From NCBI GenBank assembly GCA_039821125.1, contig JBCBOR010000002.1, positions 112,495-176,494 of the forward strand: 64,000 bases of DNA. Direction: 5' to 3'. Shown here in pieces: positions 9,562 through 17,953 of this stretch (position 1 is its first letter; each line of letters starts with the position of its first letter). The notes under the pieces are model-generated. The model searched no databases, was not told the DNA's origin, and saw nothing but the letters and a program-made list of their open reading frames with translations. The position numbers and the translations under genes were made by a program. Origin of the DNA: Thermohalobaculum sp039821125. Lineage in GTDB: Bacteria > Pseudomonadota > Alphaproteobacteria > Rhodobacterales > Rhodobacteraceae.

Positions 9562-9601
9562 TCATACCCGTCGAAACCAGGCCGCCACCGCCAAGCATCG
9601 C

Positions 9602-9631
9602 TTGACACATTTCCCCCGTTCGCTGAATTGT
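9602..9631 (+). promoter_or_regulatory. Putative sigma-70 promoter of the riboswitch operon
   Basis: A perfect -35 hexamer TTGACA lies at 9602-9607. At a spacing of 17-18 nt there is a weak -10-like GAATTG/AATTGT at 9625-9631. Transcription from here would begin just before the riboswitch core, which fits the expected architecture. The -10 is poor, so this is a prediction only. Confidence 0.5.
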
Positions 9632-9647
9632 CACAGTGCACGGTCCC

Positions 9648-9856
9648 GTCACATCCCCGCATCGCAGCGGGTGGCGGGCTAAGAGGGAATGCGGTGCGCT
9701 TCAACCCAATCCGGGGAAGCAAAGCCGCAGCCGCCCCCGCGACTGTATGCGGAGCGCGCGACCCATCAGCCACTGGTCCAATCGGGCCGGGAAGGCGGGA
9801 TCGCCGGGCCCTTGCCCACTCCGTCAGCCAGGAGACCTGCCGTGTACCGGTGTGAC
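9648..9856 (+). ncRNA. Cobalamin riboswitch
   Basis: The conserved cobalamin aptamer elements appear in order: CTAAGAGGGAATGCGGTG near 9679, GCAGCCGCCCCCGCGACTGTA near 9727, a GCCACTGG element near 9769, GGGAAGGCGGG near 9788, and the B12 box GTCAGCCAGGAGACCTGCC at 9823-9841. A closing P1 helix can form between GTCACA (9648-9653) and TGTGAC (9851-9856). The downstream segment 9861-9878 and the ribosome-binding site GGAGAG at 9882 form the likely expression platform for hupE and the genes behind it. Confidence 0.95.
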
Positions 9857-9860
9857 CCCT

Positions 9861-9878
9861 CCCGTCGGGTGTGACGGG
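9861..9878 (+). promoter_or_regulatory. Expression-platform hairpin of the cobalamin riboswitch
   Basis: CCCGTC (9861-9866) and GACGGG (9873-9878) form a perfect 6-bp hairpin ending 3 nt before the hupE ribosome-binding site. The right arm, extended to TGTGACGGG (9870-9878), is also a perfect 9-bp complement of CCCGTCACA at 9645-9653, the 5' strand of P1. Two exclusive structures are therefore possible. There is no U-tract, which favours control of translation initiation over termination. The mechanism is inferred. Confidence 0.55.
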
Positions 9879-9890
9879 TATGGAGAGACA

Positions 9891-10541
9891 ATGATGAGAA
9901 ACCTTGCCCTCGGCTCAGCCATCGTGCTGTGCACTACCCCCGCCCTTGCCCACCATCCGCTGGCCGGTGCTCCGATGGACACGTTCACCCACGGTGTTCT
10001 GTCCGGAATTGGTCACCCGATCCTCGGCTTCGATCACCTGTTCTTCATAATCGCTGTCGGCATCGTTGCCGCCTATACAGGGCGCGCCCTGATCGCGCCG
10101 CTCGGCTATGTCGCCGGTATGTTGGCTGGCTGTACCCTGATCATGGGGGGCATTGCCCTGCCTGCAGTGGAGTTTGTGATCGCCGCCTCGCTCGTGGTTG
10201 GCGGTGCGGTTTTGATGTCGGGCCGGGCGCTTTCAGCACCCGTTGCCATGGCGTTGTTCGGAGCACTTGGTCTCTTTCACGGCTGGGCCTTTGGCGAGAG
10301 CCTCGCGGGCCAGGAAGGCGGCGCTGCAATCTCGGTCGCTGCGGGCTATCTGATCGGGCTGTCTGTCTCGCAGTGGGCGATCGCGATCGCGGCAGGCTTC
10401 CTCGTCACCCGCGCGATCGGTGCCCTGGAGGCAACGGCGCTGCCCGCTCGCCTGACCGGAGGCATGGTCGCAGGTGCGGGCGCGTTTCTTGTGCTGGAAG
10501 CCGCCGAAAGCGCCGCCTTCTCCGCGCTCGGCCTCGGCTAA
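9891..10541 (+). CDS. hupE: HupE/UreJ-family membrane protein, probable cobalt transporter
   Basis: A 216-residue membrane protein with a signal-like N-terminus ending TPALAHH and about six hydrophobic helices. It carries the HupE signature GIGHPILGFDHLFFI with histidine and aspartate residues suited to metal binding, and a second motif LFHGWAFGES. HupE/UreJ proteins move nickel or cobalt; directly behind a cobalamin riboswitch and before cobW and cobN, cobalt is the likely substrate. ATG 9891 follows GGAGAGACA. It is the first gene of the riboswitch-controlled unit. Confidence 0.85.
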   Translation: MMRNLALGSAIVLCTTPALAHHPLAGAPMDTFTHGVLSGIGHPILGFDHLFFIIAVGIVAAYTGRALIAPLGYVAGMLAGCTLIMGGIALPAVEFVIAASLVVGGAVLMSGRALSAPVAMALFGALGLFHGWAFGESLAGQEGGAAISVAAGYLIGLSVSQWAIAIAAGFLVTRAIGALEATALPARLTGGMVAGAGAFLVLEAAESAAFSALGLG

Positions 10542-10613
10542 CCCCACCATCACCGCGACACGGTGCGGCGGGCCAAACCCCGGCCGCCATCGCGTCCGCT
10601 CAGGAGGCACGCT

Positions 10614-11681
10614 ATGCCCCAGAAGATTCCAGCCACCGTCATCACCGGCTTCCTCGGAGCTGGCAAAACAACGCTGATCCGCAACCTGCTCACCCAGGCA
10701 AACGGCACCCGGATCGCCCTGGTGATCAACGAGTTCGGCGATATCGGTGTCGATGGCGAGGTGCTGCGCGGCTGCGGCGATGCAGCCTGCCGAGAAGACG
10801 ACATTGTCGAGCTGTCCAACGGATGCATCTGCTGCACCGTTGCAGACGACTTCCTGCCCGCCATGCAGAAGATCCTGGATCGACCGGATCGACCCGATCA
10901 TATCGTGATTGAGACGTCCGGGCTTGCGCTGCCCCAGCCTCTTGTGCGCGCCTTCAGTTGGCCCGAGATCCGAACCCGCGTCACTGTCGATGGCGTTGTG
11001 ACCGTGGTCGATGGTCCAGCGACGGCGGCGGGGCAGTTCGCTCACGATGTTGCTGCTGTCGATGTCCAGCGGGCGGCGGACGAAAGCCTCGATCACGAGA
11101 CGCCGCTTGCCGATCTCTTCGTGGATCAGCTGACCTGCGCCGATATGATCGTGATCTCAAAGACCGATGTTATGGAGGAGACGGCGCTCACAGCGCTTGA
11201 GGGACGTCTCGCCCAGCAGGCCCGGCAAGGTGTTCGCCATGTCCGCTCTCGGCCGGACGGTCTAACACCGGGTGTCCTGCTCGGCATCGGATCGGGTGCC
11301 GAAACGGACACAGCGGCCCGCCAAGAAAAGCACCATCATCATCATGATGACCATGATCACGACCACCATCATGACGACGATCATCACAACCACGACCATG
11401 ACGCATTCGACTCCTTTGCACTGTCAGGCGGGGAGATCACAGATGCGGAGGCGTTCGCTGAAACGATTGCCACAACGATGCGCACACATGGCATCCTGCG
11501 TCTTAAGGGCTTTGCCGCCGTCGCTGGCAAACCGATGCGCCTCGTGATCCAGGCTGTCGGTCCACGGATTGAAACCTACTTCGACCGGCCTTTTGGCGGT
11601 GACCCGCGGGAGACGCGGCTCGTCGTGATCGGGCATACCGGGCTCAATCGGACAGAGATCAGCGCGGCCCTCGATCTATGA
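10614..11681 (+). CDS. cobW: CobW-type GTPase, cobalt chaperone for cobaltochelatase
   Basis: P-loop GTPase of the G3E/COG0523 family, thought to deliver cobalt to CobN during B12 synthesis. The 355-residue protein has the Walker A motif GFLGAGKTT at residues 12-20, the metal-binding CxCC motif in NGCICCTV near residue 70, and a long His/Asp-rich stretch at about residues 239-265 between the GTPase and C-terminal CobW domains. ATG 10614 follows an AGGAGG-like site (CAGGAGGCACGCT). The stop overlaps a small ORF starting at 11678. Confidence 0.92.
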   Translation: MPQKIPATVITGFLGAGKTTLIRNLLTQANGTRIALVINEFGDIGVDGEVLRGCGDAACREDDIVELSNGCICCTVADDFLPAMQKILDRPDRPDHIVIETSGLALPQPLVRAFSWPEIRTRVTVDGVVTVVDGPATAAGQFAHDVAAVDVQRAADESLDHETPLADLFVDQLTCADMIVISKTDVMEETALTALEGRLAQQARQGVRHVRSRPDGLTPGVLLGIGSGAETDTAARQEKHHHHHDDHDHDHHHDDDHHNHDHDAFDSFALSGGEITDAEAFAETIATTMRTHGILRLKGFAAVAGKPMRLVIQAVGPRIETYFDRPFGGDPRETRLVVIGHTGLNRTEISAALDL

Positions 11682-11809
11682 TCACCCCGCCATTTGTTTC
11701 AAACCTCAACCGGTCCGCCGCGTGCGGGTGGGTGGGCATGCACAACATCAGGCCTGGCAAAATCGTCTGCACGGGAGCACGCGGCGGACCGATCCCGGAA
11801 CCAGCCTGA
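11678..11809 (+). CDS. Small 43-residue ORF coupled to cobW and cobN
   Basis: This frame starts at ATG 11678, overlapping the cobW stop (ATGA), and ends with TGA at 11807-11809, overlapping the cobN start (TGATG). The predicted peptide has 43 residues, begins MITPPFVSNLNR and includes MHNIRPGKIVCTGARGG; it has two cysteines and no membrane segment or signal peptide. I recognise no family. Coupling on both sides in a compact operon suggests translation. A 15-bp inverted repeat inside it (11711-11725 and 11777-11791) allows the alternative that the region is an RNA leader of cobN. Confidence 0.5.
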   Translation: MITPPFVSNLNRSAACGWVGMHNIRPGKIVCTGARGGPIPEPA

Positions 11810-14800
11810 TGCACCTCCTCCTTGCTCAACCAGGTGCCGTGATGGATGGATCCGAGGCGGTCGATCTCGAGCAGACACCCGGCGATATCGTCATCATAAG
11901 CGCTGCGGACACCGAACTCGCCGCGCTGGCCGAGGCCCGCGCAACACGGACCGACCCGCTCGACCTGCGTCTTGCCTCGCTGATGCATCTCACGCATCCA
12001 ATGTCGGTGGATCTCTACCTCGATCAGACTGCGACCAAGGCAAAACTGGTGATTGTCCGCGTTCTGGGGGGTGAAGGCTACTGGACCTACGGCCTTGAGC
12101 AGTTTGCAGCCCGTCTCGGCGCGGCGGGTATCGGGTTTGCCGCTCTTCCCGGCGACGACAAACCGGACGAAGCGCTTCTCCGGGCCTCTACGGTGATGAC
12201 CGAGGACTGGCACGCGCTCTGGTCGTATTTCGTCGAAGGCGGGCCGGAGAACATGGCCAATCTGCTGTCCACTGCCGAGGCCATAGCCAAAAACAGTCGG
12301 GAACGCCCCGTGGCGGCGCGCCCGCTTCTGAGATCCGGCATCTATTGGCCCGGCACCGGAATCGCTGACCTCGAGACGGTTCGGGCGAGTTGGTCCACTC
12401 CAGATGCCCCTGTTGCTCCGATCATCTTCTACCGTGCACTGGTCCAGGGAGCCGGCCTCCACCCGGTCAATCGACTGGCGCGTGCATTGATGAGCGAGGG
12501 TCTGAACCCGCTCCCGATCTTCGTTGCTTCGCTCAAGGACCCCGTCTCTGCCGCGACACTTGATACCTTGTTTGCCGAGGCGCCCCCCGCTGTGATCCTC
12601 AACACCACTTCATTTGCAGTCTCCTCCCCCCAGACCGGCCCGTCGGAAACCCCGCTCGACCGTCCGGGCGTTCCGGTCCTGCAGGCGATCCTTGCGGGCG
12701 GGACCGAGGAGGCATGGCGCGATGGCCTGAGCGGCCTCTCCGCGCGCGACATCGCCATGAACGTCGCCCTGCCCGAGGTCGATGGCCGCGTTCTGTCCCG
12801 CGCCATCAGCTTCAAGGGCGAGGCCTTTTTCGACGACGCAACGCAGTGCCGGATCGCGACCTATCAGGCGCAAGGGGACCGGGTCGCATTCACCGCCAAG
12901 CTGGCCGCGAACTGGGTGCGCCTCGCGCACACTCCACCATCTGAGAAGCATGTCGCCATCGTCCTCGCCAACTACCCCAACAAGGATGGACGGCTCGCCA
13001 ACGGGGTCGGCCTCGATACACCGCAATCTGTGATGGACATGCTGAGTGCCCTGGCGGAGGCAGGCTATCGGATAAACAACGCTCCGGCGGACAGGGCCAA
13101 ATTGATGGCAGCTGTCCAGGCGGGTCCCACGAATTGGCTCAGTGACAGGGCGCACCGCTCCGGCGGCGAGACCCTGTCACCGGAAGACTACCGTGCCCAC
13201 TATATGGACCTGCCCTGGGCCATACGGTCACAAATCGAGACCCGTTGGGGCGCGCCGGAGGACGACCCCTTCTTCGAGCCGGGGCGTGGCTTTGCCCTCT
13301 CGATCCTGCGCTTTGGCAACGCGATTGTCGGCATCCAGCCCGCGCGCGGCTATAACATCGATCCGAAAGACAGCTACCACAGCCCGGATCTGGTCCCTCC
13401 GCACAACTACCTCGCGTTCTATTTCTGGCTCCGTCACCAGTTCTGCGCCCATGCCATCTGCCATTTCGGCAAACACGGCAACCTCGAATGGCTGCCCGGC
13501 AAGTCGCTCGCATTGTCCGAAGAGTGCTTCCCCGAGGCGGTTCTTGGCCCCACGCCGCACCTGTACCCGTTCATCGTGAACGATCCGGGCGAGGGCACGC
13601 AGGCCAAGCGCCGAACCTCCGCCGTAATCCTCGATCACCTGACACCGCCACTGACCCGCGCCGAGACCTATGGCCCACTGAGAGATCTCGAAGCACTGGT
13701 CGACGAGTACTACGAGGCTGCCGGGGTCGATCCCCGCCGTCTTGAGCATCTGCGCCGCGAGATCCGCACACTGGTCTCGGCGGAGAAACTCGATCTCGAC
13801 GCCGGGATCACGCCGGAGATGGACGAGGATGCAGCTTTGCAGCAACTCGACACCTATCTCTGCGAGCTTAAAGAAAGTCAGATCCGGGATGGGCTCCACA
13901 TCTTCGGATCATCACCTTTGGGCCCGTTGGAACGGGACCTTGCCATTGCCCTTGTGCGCGTCCCACGGGGCGATGGTCGCGGTGGCAACGCGTCCCTGAT
14001 CCGTGCGTTGGCAGAGGATCTCGATCTGGATCGCGCGGTCTTCGATCCGTTGGACTGCGCGCTTGGCGCCACATGGGCCGGTCCGCGGCCTGCGCGCTTG
14101 GAGGGCCTGTCGACAGAGACGTGGCGAACCAACGGCGACACGGTCGAGCGGCTGGAGGCGCTTGCATGTGAGGTGTTCGACGGTGTGCCAACTCCCGGCC
14201 CCGCGTCAGCGGCGGTCGTCGAAGACATGCAAACAGACATCCTGCCGACCTTGCGAGCAAGCGGGACAGCCGAGCGGGACGCATTGATTGCCGGGCTCGA
14301 TGGCCGGTTCATCCCCCCCGGCCCCTCGGGTGCGCCGACACGCGGCCGCCCCGATGTTCTGCCAACCGGACGCAATTTTTACTCGGTCGACAGCCGTGCT
14401 GTTCCAACGCCAGCGGCCTGGGCTCTGGGATGGCGATCGGCCGAGATGCTGATCGAGCGTCACCTGCAGGACCACGGGGACTGGCCCCGCACCCTGCTAT
14501 TGACCGCGTGGGGCACCTCTAACATGCGCACCGGCGGCGATGATATTGCACAAGGCCTCGCGCTGATGGGTGTGCGCCCGACATGGGACGGGGCCTCGCG
14601 CCGTGTCACAGGGTTCGAGATCATCCCGCTAAGTGCTCTCGCCCGGCCACGGGTCGATGTCACGCTCCGCGTCTCCGGCTTCTTCCGCGACGCCTTCCCG
14701 GCGCAGATGGAGCTTTTCGATGCCGCAGCCCGCGCGGTCATGGCGCTGGACGAGCCGCCCGATCAGAACCCCGCCGCTGCCGCTCGCGGTTCCGACCAAA

Positions 14801-15504
14801 ACGATGAGGGCGCTTATCGGGTCTTCGGATCGAAACCCGGCGCTTATGGCGCAGGCCTTCAGGCGATGATTGACGAGCGTCTTTGGTCCAACAGGGCCGA
14901 TCTGGCGGAAAGCTATTTGGAATGGGGCAGCTACGCCTATGGCAAGGGAGCCGAGGGAACACACGTCCGGGATGCGTTCGAAACCCGGCTCACCGCAACC
15001 GAAGCCGTCATTCAGAACCAGGACAATCGCGAACACGATCTTCTGGACAGCGACGACTACTACCAGTTCGAAGGGGGCGCCGCAGCCGCGGTCGAGCACC
15101 TCTCCGGCACGGCGCCGACAATCTATCACAACGATCATTCCCGCCCCGAGCGTCCGGTGATCCGAACGCTCGAGGATGAGATCGGCCGGGTCGTCCGCTC
15201 GCGCGTGGTCAATCCGAAATGGATCGCCGGGGTCATGCGCCACGGATACAAGGGCGCATTCGAAATCGCAGCGACGATTGATTACCTCTTCGCGTTTTCC
15301 GCCACCACCGGCGCTGTGCGCTCGCACCATTTCGATCTGGTCCATGAGGCGGTGCTGGAAGACGAGGCCGTACGCACCTTCATAGCCGGCGCCAACCCGT
15401 CGGCCCTGCGGGAGATCGCCGAACGCCTGTCCGAAGCAATCGAACGCGATCTATGGCAACCGCGTTCCAACTCGGCCAAGGTGTTGCTGGAAGGATTGCG
15501 ATGA
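11809..15504 (+). CDS. cobN: Cobaltochelatase large subunit CobN
   Basis: Large subunit of the ATP-dependent CobNST chelatase that inserts cobalt into hydrogenobyrinic acid a,c-diamide, marking the late-cobalt (aerobic) pathway. The 1231-residue protein matches CobN length and has family segments such as LANYPNKDGRLANGVGLDTP, HFGKHGNLEWLPGKS, and LLTAWGTSNMRTGGDDIAQ. I chose ATG 11809, where homologous sequence (HLLLAQPG) starts; the open frame extends to 11722 without family resemblance. cobS and cobT are not in the window. The stop overlaps the next start by ATGA. Confidence 0.95.
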   Translation: MHLLLAQPGAVMDGSEAVDLEQTPGDIVIISAADTELAALAEARATRTDPLDLRLASLMHLTHPMSVDLYLDQTATKAKLVIVRVLGGEGYWTYGLEQFAARLGAAGIGFAALPGDDKPDEALLRASTVMTEDWHALWSYFVEGGPENMANLLSTAEAIAKNSRERPVAARPLLRSGIYWPGTGIADLETVRASWSTPDAPVAPIIFYRALVQGAGLHPVNRLARALMSEGLNPLPIFVASLKDPVSAATLDTLFAEAPPAVILNTTSFAVSSPQTGPSETPLDRPGVPVLQAILAGGTEEAWRDGLSGLSARDIAMNVALPEVDGRVLSRAISFKGEAFFDDATQCRIATYQAQGDRVAFTAKLAANWVRLAHTPPSEKHVAIVLANYPNKDGRLANGVGLDTPQSVMDMLSALAEAGYRINNAPADRAKLMAAVQAGPTNWLSDRAHRSGGETLSPEDYRAHYMDLPWAIRSQIETRWGAPEDDPFFEPGRGFALSILRFGNAIVGIQPARGYNIDPKDSYHSPDLVPPHNYLAFYFWLRHQFCAHAICHFGKHGNLEWLPGKSLALSEECFPEAVLGPTPHLYPFIVNDPGEGTQAKRRTSAVILDHLTPPLTRAETYGPLRDLEALVDEYYEAAGVDPRRLEHLRREIRTLVSAEKLDLDAGITPEMDEDAALQQLDTYLCELKESQIRDGLHIFGSSPLGPLERDLAIALVRVPRGDGRGGNASLIRALAEDLDLDRAVFDPLDCALGATWAGPRPARLEGLSTETWRTNGDTVERLEALACEVFDGVPTPGPASAAVVEDMQTDILPTLRASGTAERDALIAGLDGRFIPPGPSGAPTRGRPDVLPTGRNFYSVDSRAVPTPAAWALGWRSAEMLIERHLQDHGDWPRTLLLTAWGTSNMRTGGDDIAQGLALMGVRPTWDGASRRVTGFEIIPLSALARPRVDVTLRVSGFFRDAFPAQMELFDAAARAVMALDEPPDQNPAAAARGSDQNDEGAYRVFGSKPGAYGAGLQAMIDERLWSNRADLAESYLEWGSYAYGKGAEGTHVRDAFETRLTATEAVIQNQDNREHDLLDSDDYYQFEGGAAAAVEHLSGTAPTIYHNDHSRPERPVIRTLEDEIGRVVRSRVVNPKWIAGVMRHGYKGAFEIAATIDYLFAFSATTGAVRSHHFDLVHEAVLEDEAVRTFIAGANPSALREIAERLSEAIERDLWQPRSNSAKVLLEGLR

Positions 15505-16574
15505 TCAACCGGCGGACACTTTTGGCATCAGCACTTGGCGCCGCGGCGATACCCGGCGCCGCGATGGCGACCAAATGCGGACCGATGCCCGCGGAGTGGG
15601 AGCCACACGCGGGCTGCGTTATGACGTGGTGCTCAGCCTTCGAAACCCATGGCAAGGACACCGTCGCGGCGATCCGCGTCGAGCAAGCGGCCATGGCCCG
15701 GGCCATCGCCACGTTCGAACCGGTGACGATGCTGGTCAACCCGGGCGAGAGCGTGGATGCAGCCCGCCAACTCGGTTGGGACATCGGGGTGGAGATTCTC
15801 GAACACCACGACATGTGGGCACGCGATACCCTGCCAACACCAACGAGGTGCATTCCAACCAACTTCGTCACAGGCTGGAACTTCAATGTGTGGGGCGAGA
15901 AATTCCCGGAATATGACGCCGACCGCACGCTGGCCGCGCGGTATGCTCATTCTAAGGGGCTGACCCTGACCAAGGCCGGGATCGTTGCCGAGGGCGGCGC
16001 GCTTGAGACAGACGGGCGCGGGACGCTGCTGACCACTGAGACATGCCTGCTGAACGACAACCGAAATCCAGGAATGACCCGCGACGAGATCGAAGCCGAC
16101 CTCAAGCTCCACACCGGCTGCGAGCGGGTCATCTGGCTCTGGGGCTCCGAAGCCGATTTCATCACCGACGGTCATGTCGACGGGCTGGCACGGTTTATCC
16201 GACCGGGTCTGGTCGTCGTAGAGGTGACGGACGACAAGGAAGACCCTGAGTACCGCGATCTGCAGGAGAACGCCCTGCGCCTTGAGGCCGCCCGCGATTC
16301 GCGGGGCGAGCCGCTCGAGGTGATCCGCCTCAATCGCCCGCGATGGGAGGAGATGCCGGAGCGCGGCCCGGATTTCGCCCCATCCTACGTCAACAGCTAT
16401 TTCCCGAACGGCGGGATCATCATGCCGCGCTTTCGCGACGAGATCCGCGATGAGGCCGCCCGTGCGCTTTTCGCCGAACTGATGCCGGACCGGCGCATCG
16501 TGCAACTCGACATCGACCACATCGCCGAGGCGGGCGGCGGAATTCATTGTTGTACGATGCACGTCCCGGCATGA
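15501..16574 (+). CDS. Agmatine deiminase family protein with Tat signal
   Basis: Peptidyl-arginine-deiminase/agmatine deiminase fold, which in the family converts agmatine to N-carbamoylputrescine and ammonia. Visible landmarks are EWEPHAG near the N-terminus, GGALETDGRGTLLTTE, HVDGLARFI, and the catalytic-cysteine region GGGIHCCTMH near the end. The first 23 residues form a twin-arginine signal (MINRRTLLASALG, cleavage after AMA), implying export, which is unusual for a polyamine enzyme. Length is 357 residues. The start overlaps the cobN stop, placing it in the B12 operon with no known role there. Confidence 0.82.
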   Translation: MINRRTLLASALGAAAIPGAAMATKCGPMPAEWEPHAGCVMTWCSAFETHGKDTVAAIRVEQAAMARAIATFEPVTMLVNPGESVDAARQLGWDIGVEILEHHDMWARDTLPTPTRCIPTNFVTGWNFNVWGEKFPEYDADRTLAARYAHSKGLTLTKAGIVAEGGALETDGRGTLLTTETCLLNDNRNPGMTRDEIEADLKLHTGCERVIWLWGSEADFITDGHVDGLARFIRPGLVVVEVTDDKEDPEYRDLQENALRLEAARDSRGEPLEVIRLNRPRWEEMPERGPDFAPSYVNSYFPNGGIIMPRFRDEIRDEAARALFAELMPDRRIVQLDIDHIAEAGGGIHCCTMHVPA

Positions 16575-17608
16575 CGGACCTCGAGGCGCGTCTGACACAG
16601 ATCCTGCGCGATGACCCGGTGGTTTGGCCTGCCCTCGTCGCCGCGCGGGACCTTGATCTGCCAGACTGGTGGATCGTGTCCGGCGCCATCTACAACACGG
16701 TGTGGAACCACCTGACGGGACGACCACCGGGCTATGGCATCAAGGATATCGACTTGATGTACTTTGACCCGGACACAAGCTGGGATGCCGAAGATCGCGA
16801 GATCCAGCGCGGCGCAGCCTGTTTCCAACCTCACCCGCCGGTCGAGATCCGCAATCAGGCTCGGGTGCATCTCTGGTACGAGGATCATTTCGGCCATGCG
16901 ATCCCGCCTCTGCGCTGTCCCCGCGAGAGTATCCTGAACTTCGCCTCCCAGACCCATGCGGTGGGTGTGCGGCTGGAAGCAGACGACCGCATGACGCTCT
17001 GCGCCCCGTTCGGACTGGAGGCAATCTTTGCGATGCGGGTCGAGGCCAACTCGCGCAATCGAAACCGCGAGACGCACGAAAGGAAGGCCGGACGCTGCAA
17101 GACCTTCTGGCCGGAACTCGACATCAGGCCATGGTCAACAGGTCCCGTCGTGACCCGTGCCGCGGACGATACTGACTGGGCCGAGGTCCATGCCCTTCTG
17201 CACCGTGCGTTTGCGTACATGGAAGGGCGGATCGAGCCGCCTTCTTCACTTCTGCGGATGACACCAGAGACACTCGCCGCGAAGGCAGACACAGAAACCT
17301 GTCTCTTGGCAATCGAGGGCGGATCGCTTCTCGGCTGTGTCTTCAGCACCCCGGCGAATGACGCGCTCTATGTCGGGAAACTTGCCGTCGAGCCCGCGCA
17401 TCATGGTCGGGGAATTGGGCGGATGCTGATGCATCAGGTGGCGGCGGAGGCACGTGCGTTCGGACACTCTGCCCTTGTGCTCCAGACCCGGATTGAACTG
17501 ACAGAGAACCATGCTGCCTTCGCCCGTCTTGGCTTTGCGAAGATTGGCGAAACGGCGCACCCCGGATACGACCGATCAACCTCGATTACGATGCGGCGGG
17601 ACTTGTGA
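16571..17608 (+). CDS. Nucleotidyltransferase (PF06042-like) fused to GNAT acetyltransferase
   Basis: A 345-residue two-domain protein. Residues 1 to about 185 resemble the DUF925/PF06042 nucleotidyltransferase-like family: DLPDWWIVSGAIYNTVWNHL, KDIDLMYFDP with the acidic pair, and VRLEADDRMTLCAPFGLEAIF. Residues from about 195 are a GNAT acetyltransferase with the acetyl-CoA loop VEPAHHGRGIGRMLM and a C-terminal GFAKIGE segment. Substrates are unknown. ATG 16571 overlaps the preceding stop (ATGA); an earlier in-frame ATG at 16547 would overlap more. No link to cobalamin is established. Confidence 0.75.
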   Translation: MTDLEARLTQILRDDPVVWPALVAARDLDLPDWWIVSGAIYNTVWNHLTGRPPGYGIKDIDLMYFDPDTSWDAEDREIQRGAACFQPHPPVEIRNQARVHLWYEDHFGHAIPPLRCPRESILNFASQTHAVGVRLEADDRMTLCAPFGLEAIFAMRVEANSRNRNRETHERKAGRCKTFWPELDIRPWSTGPVVTRAADDTDWAEVHALLHRAFAYMEGRIEPPSSLLRMTPETLAAKADTETCLLAIEGGSLLGCVFSTPANDALYVGKLAVEPAHHGRGIGRMLMHQVAAEARAFGHSALVLQTRIELTENHAAFARLGFAKIGETAHPGYDRSTSITMRRDL

Positions 17609-17618
17609 GGGATCGGAG

Positions 17619-17942
17619 ATGAAACGCGTCCTTTTCCTCTGCGGCAAGGCCCGCGCACGCTCGCCAACCGCTGCGCAGGTCTTCGCCGACTGGCCCGGTG
17701 TGTCGACCGATTTTGCGGGGATCTCGAACGATGCGGATGATGCGCTCAGCGCCGATCAGATCGACTGGGCCGACCTGATCATGGTGATGGAGCGGCGCCA
17801 CGCCACCCGCCTGAACGACCGGTTCGGACGCATGCTGGCGGGCAAGAAGGTGCTCGTGCTGGATATTCGCGATCGCTACACCTTCATGGAACAGGGACTG
17901 ATCGACGAGCTGATGGAAAAAGCAGGACCGCGCCTGCGTTAG
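17619..17942 (+). CDS. Low-molecular-weight protein-tyrosine-phosphatase-like protein
   Basis: A compact 107-residue protein whose N-terminus reads KRVLFLCGKARARSPTA: a CX5R phosphate-binding loop with Cys8 and Arg14 followed by Ser15, as in LMW-PTP and arsenate reductase folds. The aspartate-rich C-terminal part (VLVLDIRDRY) could supply the general acid, but the canonical DPY motif is not obvious. It is shorter than typical LMW-PTP (about 150 residues). It sits 10 bp after the fusion gene and 11 bp before cobO. Its substrate is unknown. Confidence 0.7.
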   Translation: MKRVLFLCGKARARSPTAAQVFADWPGVSTDFAGISNDADDALSADQIDWADLIMVMERRHATRLNDRFGRMLAGKKVLVLDIRDRYTFMEQGLIDELMEKAGPRLR

Positions 17943-17953
17943 GGAGAACAGAC

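Noticed and set aside
11330..11405. His/Asp-coding CAT/GAC repeats in cobW as a possible DNA repeat or CRISPR
   Set aside because: It is simple coding repetition for a metal-binding His-rich loop, with no spacers.
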